A stretch of 64,000 nucleotides of DNA from Croceibacterium mercuriale (lineage in GTDB: Bacteria; Pseudomonadota; Alphaproteobacteria; Sphingomonadales; Sphingomonadaceae): positions 1 to 64,000 of the forward strand of contig NZ_JTDN01000004.1 in the NCBI RefSeq assembly GCF_000802385.1. The letters run 5' to 3'. The notes beneath the pieces were generated by a model. The model was not told the DNA's origin and searched no databases. It saw only the letters and a list, made by a program, of their open reading frames with translations. The position numbers were made by a program, and so were the translations under genes. Below, piece after piece: positions 32,449-40,449 of the stretch (position 1 is its first letter; each line of letters opens with the position of its first letter).

Positions 32449-34397
32449 GTACGTCCGTCTGGCAGGCGCTCCACGCCGAGACGCGCGAATGGGCGGTCCG
32501 GGCGAACGAGGAATGGATCGCCGACCTGTCGCCCGACGGCCGCGCCCTGCCGCAGCGCAGCCCGGAAACGATGGTGGTGCTGTTCGGACCCACCCAGGTG
32601 GGCAAGACCACGCTGTTGTTGACGCTGCTGGGCATCGCGGAAGGGGCGGCGTTCGATGCCGTGCAGCATGTGCTGCGCGGCGGGCGCCGGCAGGGGCAAT
32701 CATCGACCGCCACCCCCATGCGCTATGCCCGTTCTGTGGATGACCGCTGGCGGATGCACCGGGCCGATGCTCCGGGCCTGACGGCGGAGCAGATGGCGGA
32801 GGAGCTCGCCATCATCCGCGAACAGGTGGAGAATGGCAGCTGGCAGGCGACGGATCCGGTATCGCTGTACATCCCGGCCTGCCATTTCGCCGACAGCGAT
32901 CCGCCCGTGCGCGTGGCCATCCTGGACCTGCCGGGCATCGCCGCGGCTAACGAGGCCGAGCGCGCGCTGGTGACGCGGATCGCGCAACGCCACGTCCCTG
33001 CCGCCAGCCTGATCCTGCTGATCGGCGCAGGCAGCCATCTGGGCGTGTTCGAGCCGGAGAAGCTGGGGCAGGAGCTGGAGGAACTGCGGGGATGGATCCG
33101 TTCGCCCATCCGCTATCGCCTGGTGGTCACCTATGCCTGTTCGCAGGATTCGGTGCGGCGCTGGCGCGACAAGGAGGCAAGCGCCGGGCGGCCGTGCGAT
33201 CTGGCGGCCCTGCAGGGGCTGTTCGCGCAGGAGTTTGCCCGGTTCGAGATGACCATGCCGGCGGACCTGCCCGGTCGGATCTACCCGTTGGAGCTGGGCA
33301 ATAGCTGGGCAGGCATGGCACAGGCGGATGACGATCATTACCGCTGGGCCGTGCAGGTGCAGGCAGCGGCGCGGCAGTCGCTGACCGACGATATTCGTCG
33401 ATCCTGCGGAGGGGAGCGACGGCTGCGCATCAGCCAGGAGGTGCGCGAGCAGGCCTATTGGCGGCGGGACGATCTGTGGCGGCAATGGCGCGGGACGCGG
33501 GCCGCATTCCGCACGTCGGCGCAGGATCGTGCGGCGGCGATCGCCAAGGCGCAGGCGGACAGCGCGCGGTGGCAGCGGCGGTTCGAGCGTTATGATGCGC
33601 GTCTGCGGCGGCTGGACGGGGTGGAGGCGCTGATCGCGGGCACTGTGCGCCGGTTCGTGCGCGACGCCAGCGTGGCCGCGCAAAGTGTATCGCCAGCGGC
33701 CGGCCAGTCGCAGCAGCAATTGCTGAAAGGTCGCAAGCCGGTGCCGGCCACGGTCAGCGCGCTGCAGGAATGGCTGGCCGACGACCAGGCCAGGCTGACG
33801 GCCGCGTGCGACCGCATCACCGAATGGTTCACCGGGGAAACCGGGGTGACCATTACCCCGGTGGAGCTGCCGGCCTGCGCACAGGTGAGGCAGGTACGCA
33901 CGCTGCTGAAGGATTACGGCATGGACGCCTACTGGACCTGGGTGACCAGCCAGTTCGAGGCCGACAGCAACGCGCTGGCCCATGCTGCCGATGCGCAGCG
34001 CAAGCTGCTGATGGAGCAGGTGCCCGGCTTCTTGCTGGCGCAGCTGCAGGCAGGCCGCCAGCTGCCCCAGGCGCGGCGGCGGATTGCCAGGCAGCAGCGT
34101 GACCTGAGCGAGGCGCGGATCGAGCAGCAGGAGGCGGCGCTGGCAGCCTTGCGCAAGGAACGCCGGGCAGCGTGGGAACTGCACGGGAGCCGATTGAAGC
34201 CGATCCGGCAGGATCTGGCCCGGGTCGCGCGGTTCGAGGCCCACATGTCACACGCCCTTGCCGGCGAAGCGCGGCGGGTCGCGGCCCTGGTCGACGCTGC
34301 AGTGTGTGACAAGCAGCCTGCAATGGCGCTGGCCCGCTTGTGCCAGTTGCGCCTCAGCCGCACCATTCATCAGACTTATTGCACAGGAACAGCATGA
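32445..34397 (+). CDS. Dynamin-like GTPase B
   Basis: A 650-residue protein with clear GTPase motifs: G1 GPTQVGKT at 48-55, candidate switch I GQSSTATPMRY at 84-94, G3 DLPG at 161-164 (VAILDLPGIAAANEAE), and RLVVTYACSQDS in the G4 region. Long helices with coiled-coil character fill 330-640 (RDRAAAIAKAQADSARWQRR, IARQQRDLSEARIEQQEAAL). There is no membrane segment. It is sandwiched by 4-bp overlaps with dynamin-like A and the coiled-coil gene, so the three are probably made in fixed ratio. Confidence 0.8.
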   Translation: MSTSVWQALHAETREWAVRANEEWIADLSPDGRALPQRSPETMVVLFGPTQVGKTTLLLTLLGIAEGAAFDAVQHVLRGGRRQGQSSTATPMRYARSVDDRWRMHRADAPGLTAEQMAEELAIIREQVENGSWQATDPVSLYIPACHFADSDPPVRVAILDLPGIAAANEAERALVTRIAQRHVPAASLILLIGAGSHLGVFEPEKLGQELEELRGWIRSPIRYRLVVTYACSQDSVRRWRDKEASAGRPCDLAALQGLFAQEFARFEMTMPADLPGRIYPLELGNSWAGMAQADDDHYRWAVQVQAAARQSLTDDIRRSCGGERRLRISQEVREQAYWRRDDLWRQWRGTRAAFRTSAQDRAAAIAKAQADSARWQRRFERYDARLRRLDGVEALIAGTVRRFVRDASVAAQSVSPAAGQSQQQLLKGRKPVPATVSALQEWLADDQARLTAACDRITEWFTGETGVTITPVELPACAQVRQVRTLLKDYGMDAYWTWVTSQFEADSNALAHAADAQRKLLMEQVPGFLLAQLQAGRQLPQARRRIARQQRDLSEARIEQQEAALAALRKERRAAWELHGSRLKPIRQDLARVARFEAHMSHALAGEARRVAALVDAAVCDKQPAMALARLCQLRLSRTIHQTYCTGTA

Positions 34398-34921
34398 GCC
34401 AGACCAATACCGCCGAAGCCGAACTTGCCGACCTGCTGGAGAAGCTGATCGCAGCGCCGGTCAAGGGCGAGCTGACCGATCACCTGCACGAGGTAGAGGA
34501 CCGCTTCCGGGAGCAGCGCAAGACGTTCGCCGCGCAGATTTCCGACATCCGCGATGTGACAACCACCGAGGCGAAGCGCCTGCGCGGCCAGATGGAAGGG
34601 GTTGGCGCGCTGGTGGAGCAGCACGGCGGACAGGGCGCTGCCGATGCGGCGACGGCCCGCGATCAGGCCGCCCGGCATGCCGAGGCGCTGCAGGCGCGCC
34701 TGTCCGACGTGCTGGGCGGCATCGCCGCACTCACCGCCGAGCAACGCGTCGTGCGTGATGAACTGCGCTCCGCTCGCGAGGCGGTGGCGGCCGAGCGGCG
34801 GGCGCAGGCGGCCGAGGACAGTGCCGCGCGCCGCGTCCAATTCCGCAACCTGGCGCTGCTGGCGCCCGGAGCCGGCCTGTTGGGGGCCGGCGCGGTCGAG
34901 CTGCTGCACCTGTTCGTCTGA
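34394..34921 (+). CDS. Coiled-coil protein with C-terminal membrane anchor
   Basis: A 175-residue protein starting MSQTNTAEAELADLLEKLIA. Residues 20-145 are heptad-rich (HEVEDRFREQRKTFAAQISD; TAEQRVVRDELRSAREAVAA). The last 25 residues form a single hydrophobic helix (NLALLAPGAGLLGAGAVELL), so it is tail-anchored with the coiled coil in the cytoplasm. Start and stop overlap both neighbours. It probably recruits the GTPases to membrane, by inference from context. Confidence 0.7.
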   Translation: MSQTNTAEAELADLLEKLIAAPVKGELTDHLHEVEDRFREQRKTFAAQISDIRDVTTTEAKRLRGQMEGVGALVEQHGGQGAADAATARDQAARHAEALQARLSDVLGGIAALTAEQRVVRDELRSAREAVAAERRAQAAEDSAARRVQFRNLALLAPGAGLLGAGAVELLHLFV

Positions 34922-35388
34922 TGGATGAGGTGGTGAAGATGGAAAAGCCGGCCGCAGCCGCGCGGCAGGCGTTCTGGTCCATGTATGAGGACCGTGATCC
35001 GGCCAGTGCGGATGACCGGAAGATGGCCGGCGCCACCGTTCGCTGGCGCGCCGTGCCGGATACCCGGATGGTGGTGTCCCGCTTCACGCAAGAGAGCGGC
35101 GTCGGTCTGTTCCTGCGCGGCACATGGGGTCAGAAAGTGGCCACGATCGCCCACCGATTGCGCGCGGCCGACGACCAGTTGAGCGCGGATCTGGGCACCG
35201 GGCTGGGCGATCCGGACCATCCCTACACGACACTCCTCCCGGTCGACTGGACGGATGCCGAAGCGGTAACCGCCGCGATCGAGTGGCTGGTGCGGCGGAC
35301 GGACGATTATGCCGACGCGGTTGCCAAGCATCTGCGTGCCGACGGGCCCGGCCGGAGCCCGGATCAACAATCATACGTCCGCATCTGA
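34921..35388 (+). CDS. Small soluble protein of the GTPase-SNF2 cassette
   Basis: A 155-residue protein starting MDEVVKMEKPAAAARQAFWS, its ATG overlapping the preceding TGA. RMVVSRFTQESGVGLFLRGT and TLLPVDWTDAEAVTAAIEWL suggest an alpha/beta fold of about 130 residues. No domain was recognised. Its position as the fourth gene of the overlapping cassette implies a role with it. Confidence 0.65.
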   Translation: MDEVVKMEKPAAAARQAFWSMYEDRDPASADDRKMAGATVRWRAVPDTRMVVSRFTQESGVGLFLRGTWGQKVATIAHRLRAADDQLSADLGTGLGDPDHPYTTLLPVDWTDAEAVTAAIEWLVRRTDDYADAVAKHLRADGPGRSPDQQSYVRI

Positions 35389-35435
35389 CGTATATTCCAG
35401 CCACCACGCAAAAAACGCCAACCGCAGGAGCCAGC

Positions 35436-38400
35436 ATGTTCACCGTCGGGGATGTCGTCCGCCTCAAGAGCGATCCTTCGCGCGCGGGCGTGTTCACCGG
35501 GCAGGTGGAGGAGCGGCGCGGGCGGCGGTATTGCGAGGTGCTGCTGGCCGATGGCAGCGGCACGCAGAAGCTGCCGGAGGCGCAGCTGATCGCCAACGTG
35601 GTGGCGCAGGGGCCGGTAGAGGATCTGCGTCATGGCCGCTTCAGCCCGCCGGACGCGCTGCGGCGGCATCTGCTGCATCATCGTCTGACCGGGCGGCTGC
35701 GCGACATGATCTACAGCATGGATGTCACCGATACCGACTTCCACGCCTATCAGTTCAAGCCGGTGGTCAAGCTGCTGGCATCGCCGGTGCAGGGTCTGCT
35801 GATCGCGGACGAGGTGGGCCTGGGCAAGACGATCGAGGCGGGGCTGGTGTGGACGGAGCTGGTCGCCCGGTTCGACAGCAGCCGGCTGCTGGTGGTCTGT
35901 CCCAAGAGCCTGACCGAGAAGTGGCGGCTGGAACTGTGGCAGAAGTTCTCGGTCGATGCCAAGATCGTTGATGCCGCGGGCCTGCTGGACCACTTGCAGC
36001 GCGAGGCGGCCGGGGAAGGTGACGGCTTTGCGCTGATCGTTTCGCTCCCCTCCGTCCGCCCGCCGAAGGGGTGGGAGGAGGAAGGCGACAGCGCGCGCGC
36101 GCAGCTGGCGCGGTTCCTGCGTGATCGGGAGAGCGGCGGCGCGCTGCTGGATTGCGTGGTGTTCGACGAGGCGCACCATCTGCGCAACCGAGAAACGCAG
36201 GGCCACACCTTTGCCCGCGCGGCGATGAATGTCAGCGAGTTCAAGCTGCTGCTGAGCGCGACGCCGATCAACCTGCGGGGTGAGGACCTGCGCAGCCTGC
36301 TGGCGCTGCTCGACCCCGAGACGTTCGACAATCAATGGACGTTCGAGCTGCTGAGCCAGGAGAACCGCCCGCTGGTCGCGGCACGCGAAGCAGCGCTGCG
36401 GCCGCAGACAGGCTGGCCCGAGCTGCTGGCCGAGGTCGGGCAATTGCAGGCCGGCTCGGTGCTGAGGATCGGGCACCAGCTGGCCAATCTGCGCGCCGAA
36501 CTGGCGGGCGGCGCGCTGCCGGACACGGCCGAGACGCGTACCCGCATCGCCGCGCAGCTAGAGGAGATGTCGCTGCTGGGGTCGGTGGTGAACCGCACCC
36601 GCCGGCGCGACGTGAACGATCGGCTGGTCAAACGGCAGGTCGATCACCTGACATGGAATATGAGCTTGGAGGAGCGCGCATTCTATGACGCGGCGTCTGA
36701 TGTGGTGCGTGGCCATGCGATGGGGTTGCAGGCGTCCGAACGGTTCCTGCTGGCGACACCGCAGCGGCTGATCGCGTCCTCTCTGCCGGCGGCCGCCCGA
36801 CACTGGACGGCGCGGGCCGCCGGCTGGTTGCAGGATGAGGAGGCGGAGGGGCAAGCCGCCTTGCTGGCGCAGGCCAAGGTCGGGCCACTGTCGGCCAAGC
36901 TGGCCGAAATGGCGGTGGCGGGAAAGTGGGCCGCGCGGCTGGCGGCGCATGATACCAAGGGCACGTGCCTGCTGCAGGCGATCCGTCAGCACCGGGCGCA
37001 GGGTGACGACAAGCTGATCGTCTTTTCCAGCTTTCGCGTGACGCTGGACTACCTGGCCGGGTTCCTGGGCGAACAGGGCGTGGCGGTGGAGGTGATGCAC
37101 GGCGGCATGGACGAGCCACGCACGCAGATCATCGCCCGCTTCGCCGCGGCACAGCAGCCGACCGTACTGCTGACGTCAGAGGTGGGGGGCGAGGGGCTGG
37201 ACATGCAGTTCTGCCGCACGATCATCAATTACGACCTGCCATGGAACCCGATGAAGGTAGAGCAGCGGATCGGCCGCGTGGACCGCATCGGGCAACGGGC
37301 GCAGCGGATCAACGTCACGTCCCTGATCGCGGCCGACACGATCGAGGAGCAGATATATGACCGGCTGTACGGTCGGCTGCTGGAGATCGAGCAGACGCTG
37401 GGCGGGTTCGAGCCGATCCTGGGCGAGGCGATCCACCAACTGGAGCAGCGGCTGCTGGATCCGAACCTGACCGATGAGGAGCGGGCCGACGAGGTTTTGC
37501 GCAGCGCAACGGCATTATGCAACCGCCAGCGGCAGATCCGCGAGCTGGAGGAGGAGGCACCCGGCCTGATCGCGCATGGCGACATGATCCTAGCGCAGAT
37601 CGAGGCCAATCACCGGCCAGAACGGCGGATCGAAGGCGAGCAGCTGGCCGATTATGTGCATGAGGCGATCGCGGGCGCCTATCCCGGGTGCCGCATCGAT
37701 GCCGAGCGTGACCGGCCCGGCCTGTACCGCATTCAGCTGACGGAGCGGGCACAGCTGGATCTGAAGAAGGTGATCCGAAAGGGCGGCAATTACCGCACGC
37801 GACTGAGCCGGGAGCTGAAGGTGCTGGCTGCATTCGAGCGGCTGCCCGGCCTGCCGAAATCTGCCGACCTGGTGACGAGCGTGCATCCACTGGTCCGCCT
37901 TGCCACGCAGATCCGCCGTGACAAGGCGGCGGGTGTGACGATGCAACCGGTCACGCGGGTGACGGTGCCGGCGGCCGATGCGGGTCTGCCGCCGGGCGAT
38001 TACCTGGCCTTGATCGAGAAATGGGCGGTCGAAGGGGCGAATACGGTGAACGGCATCCACCATGCGGTGATGGATTCCGGCGGCGCGATGCTGGAGGATG
38101 CACGGGCGGAAGCGCTGGTACAGCTGGCGCTGGTGCGCGGGCAGTTCGATCCGGCGCTGGCCGATTGTACGAGCTGCGCCGACCGCATCGCGGCCGGGCC
38201 GATGGCAGCGGCGGCGGTGGCGTTCGACAGCTTCCTGTCGGACGAGGAGGCGCGCCACATCGACCGCGCGGAAACCAGCCTGGCCAAGATCGAGCGGCAG
38301 CGGACAAAGCGGGTCGAAGAGACCGAGCAGCGCATCGCCCGGTGGGAGGGCGAGGGCAAGTCCGCCGCCGTGCGGATGATCCCGGCCGAACGGGGCCGGC

Positions 38401-38513
38401 TGAATCACTTCCTCGCCCGGCTGGATGAACGGGCGCAGGAGATCGCGGCAGGAAGCGAACGCTTTTCATACCAGCAGGAGCAGTTGGGGATCGCGGTCAT
38501 CGCCGTGATCTGA
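35436..38513 (+). CDS. RapA/SNF2-type helicase-like ATPase
   Basis: A 1025-residue SF2 protein. The N-terminus (FTVGDVVRLKSDPSRAGVFT) is a KOW/Tudor-like barrel. Motif I DEVGLGKT is at 125-132, motif Ia LLVVCPKSLTEKW at 151-163, motif II DEAHH at 244-248, motif III LLLSATPINLRGED, and the helicase C half contains DKLIVFSSFRVTLDYLAGFL, TSEVGGEGLDMQFCRTIINY and motif VI QRIGRVDRIGQRAQR. The C-terminal 350 residues include a basic coiled coil (SLAKIERQRTKRVEETEQRI). It resembles RapA and the DISARM DrmD group, but no DISARM partners are present. The ATG follows AGGAG. Confidence 0.88.
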   Translation: MFTVGDVVRLKSDPSRAGVFTGQVEERRGRRYCEVLLADGSGTQKLPEAQLIANVVAQGPVEDLRHGRFSPPDALRRHLLHHRLTGRLRDMIYSMDVTDTDFHAYQFKPVVKLLASPVQGLLIADEVGLGKTIEAGLVWTELVARFDSSRLLVVCPKSLTEKWRLELWQKFSVDAKIVDAAGLLDHLQREAAGEGDGFALIVSLPSVRPPKGWEEEGDSARAQLARFLRDRESGGALLDCVVFDEAHHLRNRETQGHTFARAAMNVSEFKLLLSATPINLRGEDLRSLLALLDPETFDNQWTFELLSQENRPLVAAREAALRPQTGWPELLAEVGQLQAGSVLRIGHQLANLRAELAGGALPDTAETRTRIAAQLEEMSLLGSVVNRTRRRDVNDRLVKRQVDHLTWNMSLEERAFYDAASDVVRGHAMGLQASERFLLATPQRLIASSLPAAARHWTARAAGWLQDEEAEGQAALLAQAKVGPLSAKLAEMAVAGKWAARLAAHDTKGTCLLQAIRQHRAQGDDKLIVFSSFRVTLDYLAGFLGEQGVAVEVMHGGMDEPRTQIIARFAAAQQPTVLLTSEVGGEGLDMQFCRTIINYDLPWNPMKVEQRIGRVDRIGQRAQRINVTSLIAADTIEEQIYDRLYGRLLEIEQTLGGFEPILGEAIHQLEQRLLDPNLTDEERADEVLRSATALCNRQRQIRELEEEAPGLIAHGDMILAQIEANHRPERRIEGEQLADYVHEAIAGAYPGCRIDAERDRPGLYRIQLTERAQLDLKKVIRKGGNYRTRLSRELKVLAAFERLPGLPKSADLVTSVHPLVRLATQIRRDKAAGVTMQPVTRVTVPAADAGLPPGDYLALIEKWAVEGANTVNGIHHAVMDSGGAMLEDARAEALVQLALVRGQFDPALADCTSCADRIAAGPMAAAAVAFDSFLSDEEARHIDRAETSLAKIERQRTKRVEETEQRIARWEGEGKSAAVRMIPAERGRLNHFLARLDERAQEIAAGSERFSYQQEQLGIAVIAVI

Positions 38514-38545
38514 AGGGGTTTCTACCGGCACAAGGGGGCAAGGGC

Positions 38546-40213
38546 ATGGCGGACAGATCAGGGGCGGACAGGTCGGGCGCGGCTCGTAGACTGGGGCGGG
38601 CCACGCTGGCGGATGGTGCCGGGGGCGACCTGCTGGCCGGCCTCCGGGCGCAGCTTGCCCCGGTCCGTGCGCCAACCAAGCTTGCCGCTCCCTCGCAATC
38701 ACCGTCCGTGGCGTTCGCGCCGCCCCAATCGCTGCCGATCCGCCACGAGGAGGACCATGCCCGTCAGCGTTTGGCCAAGAAGCAGAGCGCCAAAAGGAAC
38801 AGAAAGACCGTCCTGAAGATTCCTGCCGGCGCGATGCGGGCGGTGGAGGCGGCGGTGCCGTTGATAGATCCGGGCCGTCAGCCACAAGTCACCCCGCAAG
38901 AACCGAGCGATCTGGGCAAGGCGGCGTTCCATCGGGTGCTGAGCCTGCGGGATCGGTTGGCCGCCTTCACCGCCGATCATGGTGCCCCGGCCGATCTGGC
39001 GGCGGCATGCGTGCGGGAGGTGCAGGACACGATCGCACTGGGCGCGCGCTCGCTGGACAGCGTGATCGACCCGGATGCGGACGGCTATCTCGGCTGCGAC
39101 TTCGGCACCAGCGCCACCAAGGCGGTGGTCCGCTGGCCTTATGACGCCGCCCGGCTGCCCTTCGCCATGCCCGTGCCCGCCGACTGGTGCAGCCACGGAT
39201 CGCCGCATCTGTGGCCCACCACCGTCTATTTCGAGGCAACGAGTGGGCGTTTCAGTGCAGTGCCGCAACCAGGCTTCGCCTGTCTGCAAGGGTTCAAGAC
39301 GGGGCTGGTGGAGCGCAAGGCCAACCGGACCTGCTGCGGCAGCCCGGTGCGCATGGACGAGGCGGCGGTGGCGTTCCTGGCCCTGTACCTGGCGTGGTGC
39401 ACCGGCGTGCTAGCGGCGCGCGGCGCGGCGCTGAGCGGTGTCAACGTGGCGGTGCCGCTGTCGATCAGCGACGTGCATGATGCGCAAGTCGCAGCTCCGT
39501 ACAAGCGAGTGGTGCGCGCGGCTGCGCTGCTGGTCGACCGGGCCGCAACGCTGACGCTGGCCGATGTGCGGCACGCGATGGAGGCTGGGGACGAGCCGGC
39601 GCTTCCGTGCGAGATCTGGCCCGAACTGTCCGGCGCCGTCGCGGGCTATTGCGCGTCGTCTCGGCCGCACAGTGGCGACCATTTCCTGCTCGATTGCGGC
39701 TCGGCCACCTTCGACATCGCCAGTTTTCGGTTGGATCCCGGCTCAGACCGGCCGGCGGCAATCTACGCCACGATCGTCGAGACTTTGGGGGCGGATTCAT
39801 GTCGCGTCTACCAGCGGCACGGAGCCAGCGCGGCCGATTGCCGCAGGGCAGTGGAGTTTCAGGACCATCGCAGCCGGGTGCTGACCCGTGACTGCAAGGG
39901 CGGCCCGACCATTGCCGCGCGTCAGGACGGGCGGCGCGGGGAGCAAGTGATCCTAATCGGGGGCGGGATCGGCGGGCCGATCCACGGGGAAGTGGTGGAG
40001 CGGTTGCAGCGTGCCTTCGAACGCCAGTTCCATCGTCCCGAACTCGACCGCAATCTGCAATGTGAGGAGAGGGTGATCCCGGGCCGACTGATCCTGGCCG
40101 ATGGGCTGGCGCGCGATCCAGTCGAGCTGAGCGAGGTGGTGAGGGCTGTGCCGGTGGTGAGGTCGGACGAACGGATGCAACCGGGCTATCACGACTTCGC
40201 CGAGCGGATGTGA
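38546..40213 (+). CDS. Hsp70/actin-fold ATPase with long N-terminal extension
   Basis: A 555-residue protein with the three nucleotide motifs of the Hsp70/actin superfamily: phosphate-1 LGCDFGTSATKAV at 182-194, phosphate-2 LLDCGSATFDIASF at 381-394 and adenosine ILIGGGIGGPIHGE at 469-482. About 178 residues precede the ATPase, including a basic patch (RQRLAKKQSAKRNRKTVLK), and no substrate-binding domain follows, so it is not a normal DnaK. It is 32 bp downstream of the SNF2 gene. Hsp70-fold and GTPase-like proteins also pair in the enterobacterial srf locus, a comparison made from memory. Function is unknown. Confidence 0.78.
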   Translation: MADRSGADRSGAARRLGRATLADGAGGDLLAGLRAQLAPVRAPTKLAAPSQSPSVAFAPPQSLPIRHEEDHARQRLAKKQSAKRNRKTVLKIPAGAMRAVEAAVPLIDPGRQPQVTPQEPSDLGKAAFHRVLSLRDRLAAFTADHGAPADLAAACVREVQDTIALGARSLDSVIDPDADGYLGCDFGTSATKAVVRWPYDAARLPFAMPVPADWCSHGSPHLWPTTVYFEATSGRFSAVPQPGFACLQGFKTGLVERKANRTCCGSPVRMDEAAVAFLALYLAWCTGVLAARGAALSGVNVAVPLSISDVHDAQVAAPYKRVVRAAALLVDRAATLTLADVRHAMEAGDEPALPCEIWPELSGAVAGYCASSRPHSGDHFLLDCGSATFDIASFRLDPGSDRPAAIYATIVETLGADSCRVYQRHGASAADCRRAVEFQDHRSRVLTRDCKGGPTIAARQDGRRGEQVILIGGGIGGPIHGEVVERLQRAFERQFHRPELDRNLQCEERVIPGRLILADGLARDPVELSEVVRAVPVVRSDERMQPGYHDFAERM

Positions 40214-40237
40214 AAACGGCAGCTTAACTGAACTAAT

Positions 40238-40381
40238 ATGATACCGTACACACCATGGTATGATGATGCTTCCGCCTTCGGTGTTCTTGTTCAGGATCTG
40301 CGTGCCACGCTGATCGCGGAGGTGGGCGATCTGGCGCTTGCTGTGGGGAGCGAGGCAGGCGCTTGGCGGGTGATCTGCTGA
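40238..40381 (+). CDS. Possible 47-residue small protein
   Basis: In the 236-bp gap after the Hsp70-like gene, a frame starting MIPYTPWYDDASAFGVLVQD and continuing LRATLIAEVGDLALAVGSEA reads like real protein, with a stop at 40381. The ribosome site is poor and the start lies in an AT-rich stretch (TATGAT at 40237), so it may be a remnant or lie within a promoter region. No family was recognised. Confidence 0.3.
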   Translation: MIPYTPWYDDASAFGVLVQDLRATLIAEVGDLALAVGSEAGAWRVIC

Positions 40382-40449
40382 AGCCGATCGCCGCGACCAT
40401 TTCTGTCGTAACCTGCCGCTAATCTTCAGCGCATAGGAGACCAACGGCC

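Noticed and set aside
35124-35435. 104-residue N-terminal extension of the SNF2 protein
   Set aside because: It overlaps the small-protein gene in another frame and has shadow composition; AGGAG precedes the ATG at 35436.
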